From contig NZ_CADEFR010000026.1 in the NCBI RefSeq assembly GCF_902826655.1, positions 1-44,837 on the forward strand: a stretch of DNA of 44,837 nt, read 5' to 3'. Position 1 is the stretch's first letter, and every line of letters begins with the position of its first letter. This document shows positions 1 to 9,804 of the stretch, one piece after another. Made by a program: the position numbers and the translations under genes. A model generated the notes under the pieces. That model did no database searches, was not told the DNA's origin, and saw only the letters and a list, made by a program, of their open reading frames with translations. Source of the stretch: an uncultured Methylibium sp. (GTDB lineage Bacteria; Pseudomonadota; Gammaproteobacteria; Burkholderiales; Burkholderiaceae_C).

Positions 1-248
1 TCGAGCCCGAACCAGCGCGCGCGGCCGGGCGGCGGCGCGTCGGGATCGATGGCGATGATCTCGGCATAGGCGCGCGTGTAGCCGTCGGACGCGATCGTGA
101 ACACGCGGTTGTGCGTGCTCATCAAGGCATGGCGCCCGCCCGGCCCGGGCGTGATGCCCAGCTCGGCCTCGCACCACGCCACGCCCTGCGCCAGCGTGTC
201 GGCGCCGATCACCAGGTGATCGAGCCGGGCCGCGGTACCGGTGTTCAC
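1..248 (-). CDS. VOC/glyoxalase-like protein, 5' part (runs off window)
   Basis: Leftward reading frame that starts at GTG 248 and leaves the window, so only the first 82 residues are present. They begin with a typical vicinal-oxygen-chelate beta strand (ARLDHLVIGADTL), then WCEAELGITPGPGGRHALMS, then a strand reading NRVFTIA. The early His fits a metal ligand of VOC metalloenzymes. The pattern resembles the glyoxalase-like group that starts HLVIGA. The GTG overlaps the stop of the upstream phzF-like gene by four bases (GTGA), which implies translational coupling and membership of the EamA-aminotransferase-PhzF operon. The substrate cannot be told. The family is fairly sure; the start rests on the overlap. 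Confidence 0.8.
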   Translation of the reverse strand, partial: MNTGTAARLDHLVIGADTLAQGVAWCEAELGITPGPGGRHALMSTHNRVFTIASDGYTRAYAEIIAIDPDAPPPGRARWFGL

Positions 249-1078
249 AGCCGCAGGCTGCCTTCGATGCAGGTGACGGACTCGCCGCCGATCCAGAGGT
301 CCTCGCCGCGCTGCTGCACGTGCACGCGGCCGGCGCGGCCGAGGCGCGCACCCTGGGCGGCCACGTACTGCGGCGGTGCCAGGCCGGCGCCGACCAGCCA
401 CTGCGCGAAGCCGGCGTTGAGGCTGCCGGTGACCGGGTCCTCGGGCACGCCCATCGTCGGCACGAAGGCGCGGACCTCGAAGGCGCACTCGCTGCCCGCG
501 GGCCAGGCGCCGATCACGCCGACCTTCAGGGCGTCCATCGCCGCGAAGTCAGGCTCCACCGCCAGCACCGCCGCCGCATCGGCGAGCCGCACGCCGATCC
601 AGCCGGGGCCGTTGTCGATCCACTGCGCGTCCAGCATCGCCGACGGCGCCACCCGCAGCGAGCGCGCGAGCTGCTCGCGCGTGGCCGCGTCGGCCGGCTC
701 GTGGCGACGCAGCGGCGGCGCGGCGAAGGCCAGCCGCGCGCCGTCGCGACGCACGCGCACGAGCCCCACCCCGCACTCCTGCACCACGACCTCGCCGCGC
801 GGCGCGCCGCCGGCCTCGAGCCAGGCGTGGCAGCTGCCCAGCGTCGGATGGCCGGCGAACGGCAGTTCGCCACCGGGCGTGAAGATGCGCAGCCGGTAGT
901 CGGCGCCGGCCTGTGTCGGCGGCAGCAGGAAGGTGGTCTCGCTCAGGTTGGTCCAGCGCGCGAAGTCCTGCATCTGCGCATCGCTCAGGCCCGCGGCGTC
1001 GTGCACCACCGCGAGCGCGTTGCCGCGCAGGGGCTGCGCCGTGAAGACGTCGACCTGCGCGTAGCGCCAGGTCCTCAT
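245..1078 (-). CDS. PhzF family isomerase/epimerase-like protein
   Basis: 277 residues, the usual length of the PhzF (diaminopimelate-epimerase fold) family. The N-terminal half has the family hallmarks: a start leading into QVDVFTAQPLRGNALAVV, then NLSETTF with the expected catalytic Glu near residue 47, then GGELPFAGHPTLGS near 70-82. The C-terminal half repeats the fold with the motif PEDPVTGS. Characterised PhzF isomerises a dihydro-anthranilate in phenazine synthesis, but most homologues have unknown substrates and no phenazine genes are visible here. The start ATG overlaps the stop of the aminotransferase gene (ATGA), and the stop overlaps the next GTG. Three enzymes are therefore coupled in one operon, and this one probably acts on a product of the aminotransferase (inference). 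Confidence 0.92.
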   Translation of the reverse strand: MRTWRYAQVDVFTAQPLRGNALAVVHDAAGLSDAQMQDFARWTNLSETTFLLPPTQAGADYRLRIFTPGGELPFAGHPTLGSCHAWLEAGGAPRGEVVVQECGVGLVRVRRDGARLAFAAPPLRRHEPADAATREQLARSLRVAPSAMLDAQWIDNGPGWIGVRLADAAAVLAVEPDFAAMDALKVGVIGAWPAGSECAFEVRAFVPTMGVPEDPVTGSLNAGFAQWLVGAGLAPPQYVAAQGARLGRAGRVHVQQRGEDLWIGGESVTCIEGSLRL

Positions 1079-2274
1079 GCGGCCCGCCGCAGCCGGTCCG
1101 GCGTCTCGGCCAGGGCCTCGTGCAGCACGCGGCCGAGCGCGGCGACGGCTTGCTCGATCTGCGCGGGCGCCAGCGTGACGAAGCTCAGGCGCAGGCTGCG
1201 CGCGTCGGGCTCGCCGGCGAAGAAGGGCGCGCCCGGCACGTAGGCGACACCGGCGGCCACCGCGCGCGGCAGCAGCGCCATCGCGTCCAGTCCGGCCGGC
1301 AGCCGCAGCCAGAAGAACATGCCGCCCTGCGGCGTGCTCCACTCGGTGGCGGCCGGCAGATGGGCACGCAAGGCTGCGGCCATCGCGTCGCGCTGGGCCG
1401 CGTAGCGCGCACGCACGCGCGGCAGGTGGTGGTCGAGCAGGCCGTCCTTCACCACCTCGTGCACGACGCGCTGGTTGTAGCCCGGCGAGTGCAGGTCGGC
1501 GGCCTGCTTGGCCTGCAGCAGCTTCGGGTAGAGCGGCGGCGGCGCCACGACGTAGCCAAGGCGCAGGCCCGGCGCCAGCACCTTGGAGAACGAGCCGAGA
1601 TAGATCGTGCCCTCGGGCCAGCGCGCCGCCAGCGGCGCCGGCGGCGGGGCGTCGAACCACAGCTCGCCATAGGGGTTGTCCTCGACCAGCGGCAGGCCGG
1701 TCGACTGCGCTGCCGCGACCAGCGCGTCGCGCCGGGCCTCGCCCATCACGCGGCCGGTCGGGTTCTGGAAGTTGGGCAGCAGGTAGGCGAAGCGCGCGCC
1801 CCGGGCTTCGGCCACGGCCTTCGGTGTCGGTCCTTCGGCGTCGCAGGCCATGGCCGCGAACTGCGGCTCGAAGGGCGCGAAGGCCTGCAGCGCGCCCAGG
1901 TAGGTCGGCGTCTCGACCGCGACGACGCTGTCCGCGTCGATCAGCAGCTTGCCGACCAGGTCCAGGCCCTGCTGCGAGCCGGTGGTGATGAGGATCTGGC
2001 CCGCCTCGACGCGCTGGCCCTGCGCGCGCAATTGCCCCGCGACCCATTCGCGCAGCGGACCGTAGCCCTCGCTGGCGGCGTACTGCAGGGCTTCCTTCGG
2101 CGTGTCGCGCAGCACCTTCTCGGCGGCGGCGCGCACCGCCTCGGCCGGAAAGCTGTCGGGCGACGGCAGACCGCCGGCCAGCGACAGCACGCCGGGCTGC
2201 TCGGTCAGCTTGAGGATCTCGCGGATCACCGACGGGTTCATGCGCGCGGTGCGCGCGGCCAGGGTCCAGGTCAT
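1075..2274 (-). CDS. PLP-dependent aminotransferase, fold type I (LysN/2-aminoadipate transaminase-like)
   Basis: About 399 residues. The class I/II aminotransferase landmarks are all present: NPTG near 171-174, VEDNPYGEL with the Asp that holds the pyridine nitrogen near 199, and GSFSKVLAPGLRLGY with the Schiff-base Lys near 231 and the phosphate-binding Arg near 238. It opens with MNPSVIREILKL and the signature SLAGGLPSPDSFP, as in LysN and MocR-related transaminases of broad specificity. A TTG lies six bases upstream, but the GAGGAG ribosome site is spaced correctly (9 nt) for the ATG at 2274, so that start is chosen. The gene lies 37 bases after the EamA gene and overlaps phzF by four. 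The substrate is unknown; 2-aminoadipate or an aromatic or branched amino acid is possible. Confidence 0.93.
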   Translation of the reverse strand: MTWTLAARTARMNPSVIREILKLTEQPGVLSLAGGLPSPDSFPAEAVRAAAEKVLRDTPKEALQYAASEGYGPLREWVAGQLRAQGQRVEAGQILITTGSQQGLDLVGKLLIDADSVVAVETPTYLGALQAFAPFEPQFAAMACDAEGPTPKAVAEARGARFAYLLPNFQNPTGRVMGEARRDALVAAAQSTGLPLVEDNPYGELWFDAPPPAPLAARWPEGTIYLGSFSKVLAPGLRLGYVVAPPPLYPKLLQAKQAADLHSPGYNQRVVHEVVKDGLLDHHLPRVRARYAAQRDAMAAALRAHLPAATEWSTPQGGMFFWLRLPAGLDAMALLPRAVAAGVAYVPGAPFFAGEPDARSLRLSFVTLAPAQIEQAVAALGRVLHEALAETPDRLRRAA

Positions 2275-2311
2275 GGTCAAGCTCTCCTCGGAAGTCGAAA
2301 CGATGCTGCGC

Positions 2312-3244
2312 TCAGGCGCGCACGCGCACCGGCATGCGCTTGCCGATGAAGACGGTGGCGATCACGGCCAGCGCGAAGGCGACGGTCGGCAGGTCCAGCG
2401 TCTCGCCCAGCAGCGGCACCGCCGCCAGCAGCGACAGGAAGGGCTGCAGCAGCTGCACCTGGCTCACGCGCAAGGTGCCGCCGAGCGCCAGGCCGCGGTA
2501 CCAGGCGAAGAAGCCCAGCCACATCGAGAACAGCGCCACGTAGCCGAAGCCCAGCCAGGCGCCCGGCCGCACCGCCGCGAAGTCCGTGTTCGACGCCGCC
2601 CACAGCGCGACCGGCAAGCTCAGCGGCAGCGTGCCGACCAGCACCCAGCAGATCACGTGTTCGGGCCGCAACACGATCGACAGCCGCGCGCCGTAGACAT
2701 AGCTGACCGAGGCGCTGGCCACCGCGGCCAGCAGCCAGGCATCGGCCGGCACCAGCGCGCCGCCGCCCTGCCAGGCCGCATAACCCAGCACCAGCGCGCA
2801 GCCCGCCAGCGCGCACAGCCAGAAGCCGGCGCCGGGCCGCTGGCGCAGCACCAGCGCGCCGACCACCGCGGTACCGAGCGGCAGCACGCCGGTCACGACG
2901 GCCGCGTGCACCGCCGGCACCTCGCGCAGTGCCAGCGCCAGCAACAGCGGAAAGCCGACGACGACACCGGCCGCGGTGATCGCGAAGTCGCGCCACTGCG
3001 CGCGCTGCGGGCGCGGCGCGCGGGTGAACCCCAGGTAGAGCGCCGACAGCAGGCCGGCCAGCGCCGCGCGCCCGGCCGTCACGAACAGCGGCGACAGCTG
3101 CGGCGCGGCGGCATCTCCGACCGCCAGCCGCGTCATCGGCGTCGTGACCGCGAAGATCGCGACGCCCAGCAGGCCCAGCCACAGGCCGCGCGCTTCGTGG
3201 CGGTCGAGTGCGGGAGACGGCATCGGCAGGGGTTGCGCTTGCAT
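2312..3244 (-). CDS. EamA/DMT family transporter
   Basis: About 310 residues with ten hydrophobic segments in two EamA repeats, the drug/metabolite transporter layout. Visible features are an N-terminal segment at GLLGVAIFAVTTPMTRLAVG, a charged loop LGFTRAPRPQRAQWRD, and a repeat-2 ending VPLLGETLDLPTVAFALAVI in the usual place of the conserved Gly-Glu. Such proteins often export amino acids or related metabolites. The frame is open further upstream, but ATG 3244 starts just before the first membrane segment and leaves the divergent promoter region free. No strong ribosome site is visible. It is first in a leftward set with the aminotransferase, PhzF and VOC genes and faces the MocR regulator, an arrangement often seen for regulator and target. 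Substrate unknown. Confidence 0.9.
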   Translation of the reverse strand: MQAQPLPMPSPALDRHEARGLWLGLLGVAIFAVTTPMTRLAVGDAAAPQLSPLFVTAGRAALAGLLSALYLGFTRAPRPQRAQWRDFAITAAGVVVGFPLLLALALREVPAVHAAVVTGVLPLGTAVVGALVLRQRPGAGFWLCALAGCALVLGYAAWQGGGALVPADAWLLAAVASASVSYVYGARLSIVLRPEHVICWVLVGTLPLSLPVALWAASNTDFAAVRPGAWLGFGYVALFSMWLGFFAWYRGLALGGTLRVSQVQLLQPFLSLLAAVPLLGETLDLPTVAFALAVIATVFIGKRMPVRVRA

Positions 3245-3280
3245 GGCATCGACTGTAGGCTCGCAACCAATACACGGCCA

Positions 3281-3313
3281 GTACAGAACGCCGGCGCAAG
3301 CATCGCCCTGTAC
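3281..3313. promoter_or_regulatory. Inverted GTACAG / CTGTAC pair between EamA and MocR genes
   Basis: The 103-base gap between the divergent EamA and MocR-type genes holds GTACAG at 3281-3286 and its exact inverse CTGTAC at 3308-3313, with 21 bases between. A related ACTGTAG lies at 3251-3257. Spaced half-sites in a shared promoter region fit a dimeric MocR regulator controlling itself and the EamA operon. The role is inferred from position and symmetry only; six-base half-sites can arise by chance. Confidence 0.35.
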
Positions 3314-3347
3314 CGGTGAACGGAGCGACACAGCGAACGAGACCGCG

Positions 3348-4790
3348 ATGCTGACCCGCGATGCCAGCCAGACCTTGACCGAGCAGCTCGCCGAGCGCTA
3401 CGCCGCGCGCATCCGCGAGCGCCTGCTCGCACCCGGCGCGAGGCTGCCCTCGGTGCGCGACTGTGCGCAGCGCCACGGCGTGAGCCCGCACACCGTGGTC
3501 GCGGCCTACGACCAGTTGCTGGCCCAGGGCCTGATCGAGGCGCGTCGCCAGCGCGGCTTCTTCGTGCGCAGTCCGGCGAGCGCGCGTCCGGTGGCCGCGA
3601 AGGCGCGCGCCGAGGCGGTCGCGCCGTCGACACCGGTCGACGCGCCGGTCGACGCCGCCGCGCTGATCCGCAGCATGTTCCACGGTCCCGGCGGCAAGCC
3701 GGCGCCCGGTGGCGGCACGCTGCCGGCCGACTGGCTGGACCTGCCGCTGCTCAACACCGCGCTGCGACGCGCACTGCGCCCCGAGGCGGCCGGCGGCGCC
3801 GCCGGCGCATTGCGCTACGGCGATCCGGCCGGCGACCTGCGGCTGCGCGAAGCGCTGGCGCTGCGGCTCGCCGACCTGGGCATCGCCTGCGGCGCCGAGC
3901 AGATCGTGACCGCGCTGGGCGCGACGCAGGCGCTCGACATCGTCTCGCGTGCGCTGCTGCAGCCGGGCGACGCGGTGCTGGTCGACGAGCCCGGCTGGGC
4001 GGTCGAGTTCGCGCGCCTGCCGCTGCTGGGCATGCGGGTGCTGCCGGTGCCGCGCGGCGCCGACGGACCCGACCTCGCGGTGCTCAGGCGCCTGGTCATC
4101 GAGCACAAGCCGCGGCTGTACATGACCGTCTCGGTGCTGCACAACCCGACCGGCTCGAGCCTGAGCCTGGCGCAGTGCCACGAACTGCTGAACCTGGCGC
4201 ATGCGCACGACTTTCATATCGTCGAGGACGACACCTACGCCTGGCTCGCGCCGCCGCACGCGCCGCGCATCGCCGCGCTCGACGGCCTGCAGCGCTGCCT
4301 CTACATCTCGGGGTTCTCCAAGGTGCTGGCACCGGGCTGGCGGGTCGGCTACATGGCCGCGCCGTCGGCGTTGCGCGCACGCCTCGTCGACGTCAAGCTG
4401 CTGACCTCGCTGACCACGCCGGCGCTCACCGAGCAGGCCGTCGCCGCCTGCCTCGAGCAGGGCGCGCTGCGCCGCCACGCCGAGCGCGTGCGGCTGCGAC
4501 TCGACGCCGCGCGGGCGCGCAGCGTCGCGCTCGCGCTGCGCCACGACTGCCCGCCCGCCGCGCCGGCGCAGGGGCTGTTCGCCTGGGTCCACACCGGCGT
4601 CGACACCGACCGGCTGGCGCAGGCCCTGCTCGACGACGGCTGGCTGATCGCGCCCGGCTCGCTGTTCCACGCGACGCGCCGGCCCAGCCCGCTGATGCGC
4701 ATCAACGTCGCGACCTCGCAGGACGCCGCCTTCTGGCGAGCCCTGGCCGAGCGCCGTGCACAGCTTCAGCGACGCGGCGTCAAGGCCTGA
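3348..4790 (+). CDS. MocR/PdxR-type transcriptional regulator (GntR HTH + aminotransferase domain)
   Basis: 480 residues. Residues 1-75 are a GntR winged helix (LPSVRDCAQRHGVSPHTVVA, then GFFVRS). A linker of about 40 Ala/Pro/Val-rich residues leads to a full fold-type-I aminotransferase domain. That domain keeps NPTG near 267-270, IVEDDTYAWL with Asp at 294-295, and SGFSKVLAPGWRVGYM with the PLP lysine near 325, so it should bind PLP covalently. In the MocR family the aminotransferase domain acts as an effector sensor. ATG 3348 begins directly before the helix-turn-helix region. It is transcribed away from the EamA-aminotransferase-PhzF-VOC set and is its likely regulator. PdxR itself normally sits beside pdxST, which is not seen here, so the effector is probably a different amine or amino acid. 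Confidence 0.93.
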   Translation: MLTRDASQTLTEQLAERYAARIRERLLAPGARLPSVRDCAQRHGVSPHTVVAAYDQLLAQGLIEARRQRGFFVRSPASARPVAAKARAEAVAPSTPVDAPVDAAALIRSMFHGPGGKPAPGGGTLPADWLDLPLLNTALRRALRPEAAGGAAGALRYGDPAGDLRLREALALRLADLGIACGAEQIVTALGATQALDIVSRALLQPGDAVLVDEPGWAVEFARLPLLGMRVLPVPRGADGPDLAVLRRLVIEHKPRLYMTVSVLHNPTGSSLSLAQCHELLNLAHAHDFHIVEDDTYAWLAPPHAPRIAALDGLQRCLYISGFSKVLAPGWRVGYMAAPSALRARLVDVKLLTSLTTPALTEQAVAACLEQGALRRHAERVRLRLDAARARSVALALRHDCPPAAPAQGLFAWVHTGVDTDRLAQALLDDGWLIAPGSLFHATRRPSPLMRINVATSQDAAFWRALAERRAQLQRRGVKA

Positions 4791-4826
4791 GCCACAGCGC
4801 CCCCCTTACCTTGGGGGTGGCACTCC

Positions 4827-4838
4827 TGTCAGGTGACA
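4827..4838. promoter_or_regulatory. Palindrome TGTCA-GG-TGACA (possible operator)
   Basis: A perfect inverted repeat of TGTCA/TGACA with two bases between. It overlaps the proposed -35 box (4833-4838) of the gene starting at 4870. Position and symmetry suggest a repressor or activator site. No regulator is identified. Confidence 0.35.
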
Positions 4839-4862
4839 AGCCCGAGAACGCCCCCCTAAAGT
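4833..4862 (+). promoter_or_regulatory. Candidate sigma-70 promoter giving a leaderless mRNA
   Basis: GTGACA at 4833-4838 and TAAAGT at 4857-4862, spaced 18 bases apart, resemble -35 and -10 boxes. Transcription would begin at about 4869-4870, which is the ATG of the next gene. That gene has no Shine-Dalgarno sequence, which fits a leaderless message. Inference from spacing only. Confidence 0.4.
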
Positions 4863-4869
4863 CGACGCC

Positions 4870-5607
4870 ATGGATGAACCCACCGTACCGCTCGGCGAGC
4901 CTGAACTCTGGAGAGTCAGCGCCTTCCGCCGGGCGATGGAGGGCACGTCCAAGGACGGCTCGCACCTCAGCTCGCTGAGCCCGTCGCTGCTGGCCGACCT
5001 GCAGCGCTTCCAGAACAGCGGCAGCGGCAGCGGCAGCGAGGTGCTCGAGGTGCTGGCCGCCTGCCTGCGCCATTCGCAGGACATGGCCCTGCACCTCGAC
5101 CGCGACCAGCACGTGCTGCCCCTGACGGTGTTCCCGCGCGAGCGCCTGTTCCACACGCCCCTGCCGCTCGACACGCTCTATGCGACGCGCTTCGACAGCG
5201 TGCGCTTGCTGCAGGTCGAGCGGGCGGTGCTGCGCGCGCCCGGCGGTCGCACCGACGACCTGGTCGCGCCGCCCGAGCAGTGCCATCCCCTCGGCCCGCT
5301 GCTGTGGCACCTGGCGCTGCACGGTCCGCGTTTCGAGCTGCTGCCCGAGCTGGCCGGACCGGCGGTCTACCGCGTCGCCCCCGACCTGGAGATCCCGGCC
5401 GTGCTGACCGGCGCGCTGGCCGCGGCCGTGGGGCGGCTGCGCCAGGAGCCGGTGTCGCTGCGCGCGCTGGCGGCCTGGCCCGGCTTCGACCGCGAACGCG
5501 CGGCGCGGCTGCTGAACGGGCTGTACCTGCAGGCGGGCTTGATCGTCAGCCGTACGCATCCTGGTGCGACCGGCGACTCCTGGTTCAGCAGCCTCAGCAA
5601 GTGGTAG
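4870..5607 (+). CDS. Protein of unknown function with possible C-terminal winged helix
   Basis: 245 residues; I do not recognise the family. No signal peptide or membrane segment is visible, so it is probably cytoplasmic. A Gly-Ser tract (NSGSGSGSE) lies near residues 49-58. The middle is rich in Leu and charged residues. The C-terminal third (SLRALAAWPGFDRERAARLL, followed by LYLQAGLIVSR) reads like a winged helix-turn-helix, the form seen at the end of some sensor and twitching/gliding-related proteins; this is inference. The tail ends SWFSSLSKW. Good codon usage and a clean start support a real gene. There is no ribosome binding site before ATG 4870, and the promoter-like boxes end eight bases upstream. 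It is flanked by a regulator gene and, convergently, by uup. Confidence 0.8.
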   Translation: MDEPTVPLGEPELWRVSAFRRAMEGTSKDGSHLSSLSPSLLADLQRFQNSGSGSGSEVLEVLAACLRHSQDMALHLDRDQHVLPLTVFPRERLFHTPLPLDTLYATRFDSVRLLQVERAVLRAPGGRTDDLVAPPEQCHPLGPLLWHLALHGPRFELLPELAGPAVYRVAPDLEIPAVLTGALAAAVGRLRQEPVSLRALAAWPGFDRERAARLLNGLYLQAGLIVSRTHPGATGDSWFSSLSKW

Positions 5608-5641
5608 CGCCGCCCCCACGTCGCGCGCGTCGCGCGCTCCT

Positions 5642-5676
5642 GCCCCCCGAGGGGGCGCTCGCCGCCTTGGGGCGGC
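5642..5676. terminator. Double GC hairpin between convergent genes
   Basis: Two perfect hairpins in a row: GCCCCC-CGA-GGGGGC (5642-5656) and GCCGCC-TTGG-GGCGGC (5661-5676). They lie in the 110-base gap between the convergent unknown gene and uup. No T-run follows, so it is either an intergenic repeat of the type common in Comamonadaceae or a weak bidirectional terminator. Confidence 0.5.
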
Positions 5677-5717
5677 CCGGCGGCGGCTCGGCCTCCGCCG
5701 CGGACGCTCGCTGAACC

Positions 5718-7598
<1,881 letters not shown>

Positions 7599-7630
7599 GG
7601 GGAGCGGGATTGTCGCCGCCCCGGCGCACT

Positions 7631-8578
7631 TCAGTCGGCGAGCGCGGCCTCCAGCGCATCGACATAGCGCTTCGCGACGTCGTAGCCCGCCTGCTGCGTG
7701 ATCTCCTGGAAGCCCGTCGGGCTGGTGACGTTGATCTCCGTCAGGCAGTCGCCGATCACGTCCAGGCCCACCAGCAGCAGGCCCCGTGCGGCCAGCACCG
7801 GACCCAGCGTCTCCGCGATCTCGCGATCGCGCGGCGACAGCGGCTGCGCCACGCCCTTGCCGCCGGCGGCCAGGTTGCCGCGCACCTCGCTGCCCTGCGG
7901 GATGCGCGCCAGGCTGTAGGGCACCGGCTCGCCGCCGATCACCAGGATGCGCTTGTCGCCCTGCGCGATCTCGGGCAGGAAGCGCTGCACCATCACCGTC
8001 TGCGCGCCGAACTTGTTGAGCGTCTCGGTGATGCTGCCGAGGTTGAGGCCGTCCTCGCGCACGCGGAAGATGCCCATGCCGCCCATGCCGTCCAGCGGCT
8101 TGAGGATGATGTCGCGGTGCTCGGCATGGAAGGCGCGGATGTCGCCGGCGTCGCGCGTCACGAGCGTGGGGCCGATGAGGTCCGGAAACTCGAGGATCGC
8201 CAGCTTCTCCGGATGGTCGCGCAGCGCGCGCGGCGAGTTGAAGACACGCGCGCCTTCGCGCTCGGCCTGCTCCAGCAGGTGGGTGGCGTAGAAGTACTCG
8301 CTGTCGAAGGGCGGGTCCTTGCGCATCAGCACCGCGTCGACCTCGCGCAGCGCCAGCGCCCGCGGGTCGGAAGTGCGGACCCAGTCGCTCGCGTCGCCGG
8401 TCAGCGTCAGGTCGACGGCCCGCGCGGTGACGGCCGCACCGCGTTGCCAGTGGATGTCCTTCGGCTCGCAGGCCGCGAGCGCGTGGCCGCGCGCCGCCGC
8501 CTCGCGCATCATCGAGAAGCTCGTGTCCTTGGTGGTCTTGAAGGTGTCCAGCGGGTCGGCGACGAAGAGCAGCTTCAT
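7631..8578 (-). CDS. gshB: Glutathione synthetase
   Basis: 315 residues, normal length for bacterial GshB, which joins glycine to gamma-glutamylcysteine with ATP. The N-terminal domain opens MKLLFVADPLDTFKTTKDTS. The ATP-grasp part shows ILKPLDGMGGMGIFRV (nucleotide loop), VMVQRFLPEI, and the metal/ATP-binding end VIGDCLTEINVTSPTGFQE. The start ATG overlaps the benE stop by four bases (ATGA), so translation is coupled to a transporter gene, and uup follows closely. Its partner gshA lies 6.8 kb away on the same strand, with unrelated genes between. In Ralstonia-type genomes I recall gshA and gshB adjacent, after amtB. Confidence 0.96.
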   Translation of the reverse strand: MKLLFVADPLDTFKTTKDTSFSMMREAAARGHALAACEPKDIHWQRGAAVTARAVDLTLTGDASDWVRTSDPRALALREVDAVLMRKDPPFDSEYFYATHLLEQAEREGARVFNSPRALRDHPEKLAILEFPDLIGPTLVTRDAGDIRAFHAEHRDIILKPLDGMGGMGIFRVREDGLNLGSITETLNKFGAQTVMVQRFLPEIAQGDKRILVIGGEPVPYSLARIPQGSEVRGNLAAGGKGVAQPLSPRDREIAETLGPVLAARGLLLVGLDVIGDCLTEINVTSPTGFQEITQQAGYDVAKRYVDALEAALAD

Positions 8579-9759
8579 GCGGCAAGTCCTTTCCGGCGCC
8601 ACTGTTGCACAAGCAGCGCGATCGTGCCGGCGACCACGCCCCAGAAGGCCGCGCCGATGCCGGCGATCACCACGCCCGACAGCGTGACCAGGAAGGTGAT
8701 CAGCGCCGGCTCGCGGTGCGCCTCGTCCTTCAGCGCGACGGCCAGGCCGCTGCCGATCGTGCCCAGCAGCGCCAGGCCGGCGATCGCCACCACCAGCTCG
8801 CGCGGGAAGGCTGTCAGCACGCCGGTGACCGCGGCGCCGAACAGGCCGATCACGACGTAGATCGCACCGCAGGTGGCCGCCGCCGTGTAGCGCCGCGCCG
8901 GATCCTCGTGGGCCTCGCGGCCCATGCAGATCGCGGCGGTGATGGCCGACAGGTTGAGCGCGAAGGCGCCGAAGGGCGCGAGCAGCAGCGTCGCCACGCC
9001 GGTGATCGTGATCACCTTCGAGATCGGCATCGTCGTGTAGCCCGCGGCGCGGATCGCCGCCACGCCAGGCAGGTTCTGCGAGGCCATGGTCACGACGAAC
9101 AGCGGCAGCGCCAGGCTGACGGTGGCCTCCAGGCTGAAGCGCGGCATTGTGAAGACCGGCTGCGCCAGCGACCACTGGATGGCCTCGGTGCGCAGTTCGC
9201 CGCGTGCCGCGACGAAGGCGGTCGCCACCGCCAGCACGATCACCACCGCGTAGCGCGGCCACCACCGGCGCGCCAGCAGGTAGCTGGCCAGCATCAGCAG
9301 CACCAGCGGCAGCGCGCTGCGCGCCGCGGCGAAGGCCTCGATGCCGAAGCGCGCCAGCACGCCGGCCAGCAGCGCCGACGCGATCGCGATCGGAAGGCGG
9401 TTCATCACGCGCTCGAACCAGCCGGTCACGCCGCACAGCGTGATCAGCGCGCCGCACACGAGGAAGGCGCCGACCGCATCGGCCATGCCGTAGCCCACGC
9501 CGGCCGTCGCCAGCACCGCGGCGCCGGGTGTCGACCAGGCCACCATCACCGGCTGGCGCCACCACAGCGAGGCCAGCAGGCTGGTGAGCCCCATGCCCAG
9601 GCCCAGCGCCCACATCCACGAGCTGATCTCGCCCGGCGTCGCACCGAAGGCCTGCGCGGCCTGGAAGACGATCGCGACGGAGCTGGTGAAGCCGACCAGC
9701 ACGGCCACGAAGCCGGCGGTCGCGGAGGAGAGCGAGAGGTCGCGGACGAAGGACGGCAT
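8575..9759 (-). CDS. benE: BenE family (benzoate/H+ symporter-like) transporter
   Basis: 394 residues, about twelve hydrophobic segments, normal for BenE. The start MPSFVRDLSLSSATAGFVAV and the stretch VAWSTPGAAVLATA are characteristic; the latter is the conserved substrate-region motif of the family. Another family-like segment is LPLFVVTMASQNLPGVAAI. BenE imports benzoate with protons in Acinetobacter, but many homologues have untested substrates and there are no benzoate-degradation genes nearby, so benzoate is not assured. It overlaps gshB by four bases and follows the secreted BamE-like protein gene by 45 bases. Confidence 0.93.
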   Translation of the reverse strand: MPSFVRDLSLSSATAGFVAVLVGFTSSVAIVFQAAQAFGATPGEISSWMWALGLGMGLTSLLASLWWRQPVMVAWSTPGAAVLATAGVGYGMADAVGAFLVCGALITLCGVTGWFERVMNRLPIAIASALLAGVLARFGIEAFAAARSALPLVLLMLASYLLARRWWPRYAVVIVLAVATAFVAARGELRTEAIQWSLAQPVFTMPRFSLEATVSLALPLFVVTMASQNLPGVAAIRAAGYTTMPISKVITITGVATLLLAPFGAFALNLSAITAAICMGREAHEDPARRYTAAATCGAIYVVIGLFGAAVTGVLTAFPRELVVAIAGLALLGTIGSGLAVALKDEAHREPALITFLVTLSGVVIAGIGAAFWGVVAGTIALLVQQWRRKGLAA

Positions 9760-9804
9760 CGGACGAAGTATCGGCCGCCCCGGTCGGGCCTGGTCGGGCC
9801 GTGG

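Noticed and set aside
1075-2047. Upstream extension of the PhzF-like frame to 600 codons
   Set aside because: The added part overlaps the aminotransferase gene in another frame and shows no family similarity; the fold starts at ATG 1078.
2277-4670. Open frame of 797 codons on the minus strand
   Set aside because: Antisense to the MocR gene and out of frame with the EamA gene.
4851-4863. CCCCCCTAAAGTC resembles the -35 of a flagellar sigma-28 promoter
   Set aside because: It lies only seven bases before the ATG, leaving no room for a sigma-28 -10 box; the sigma-70 reading fits better.
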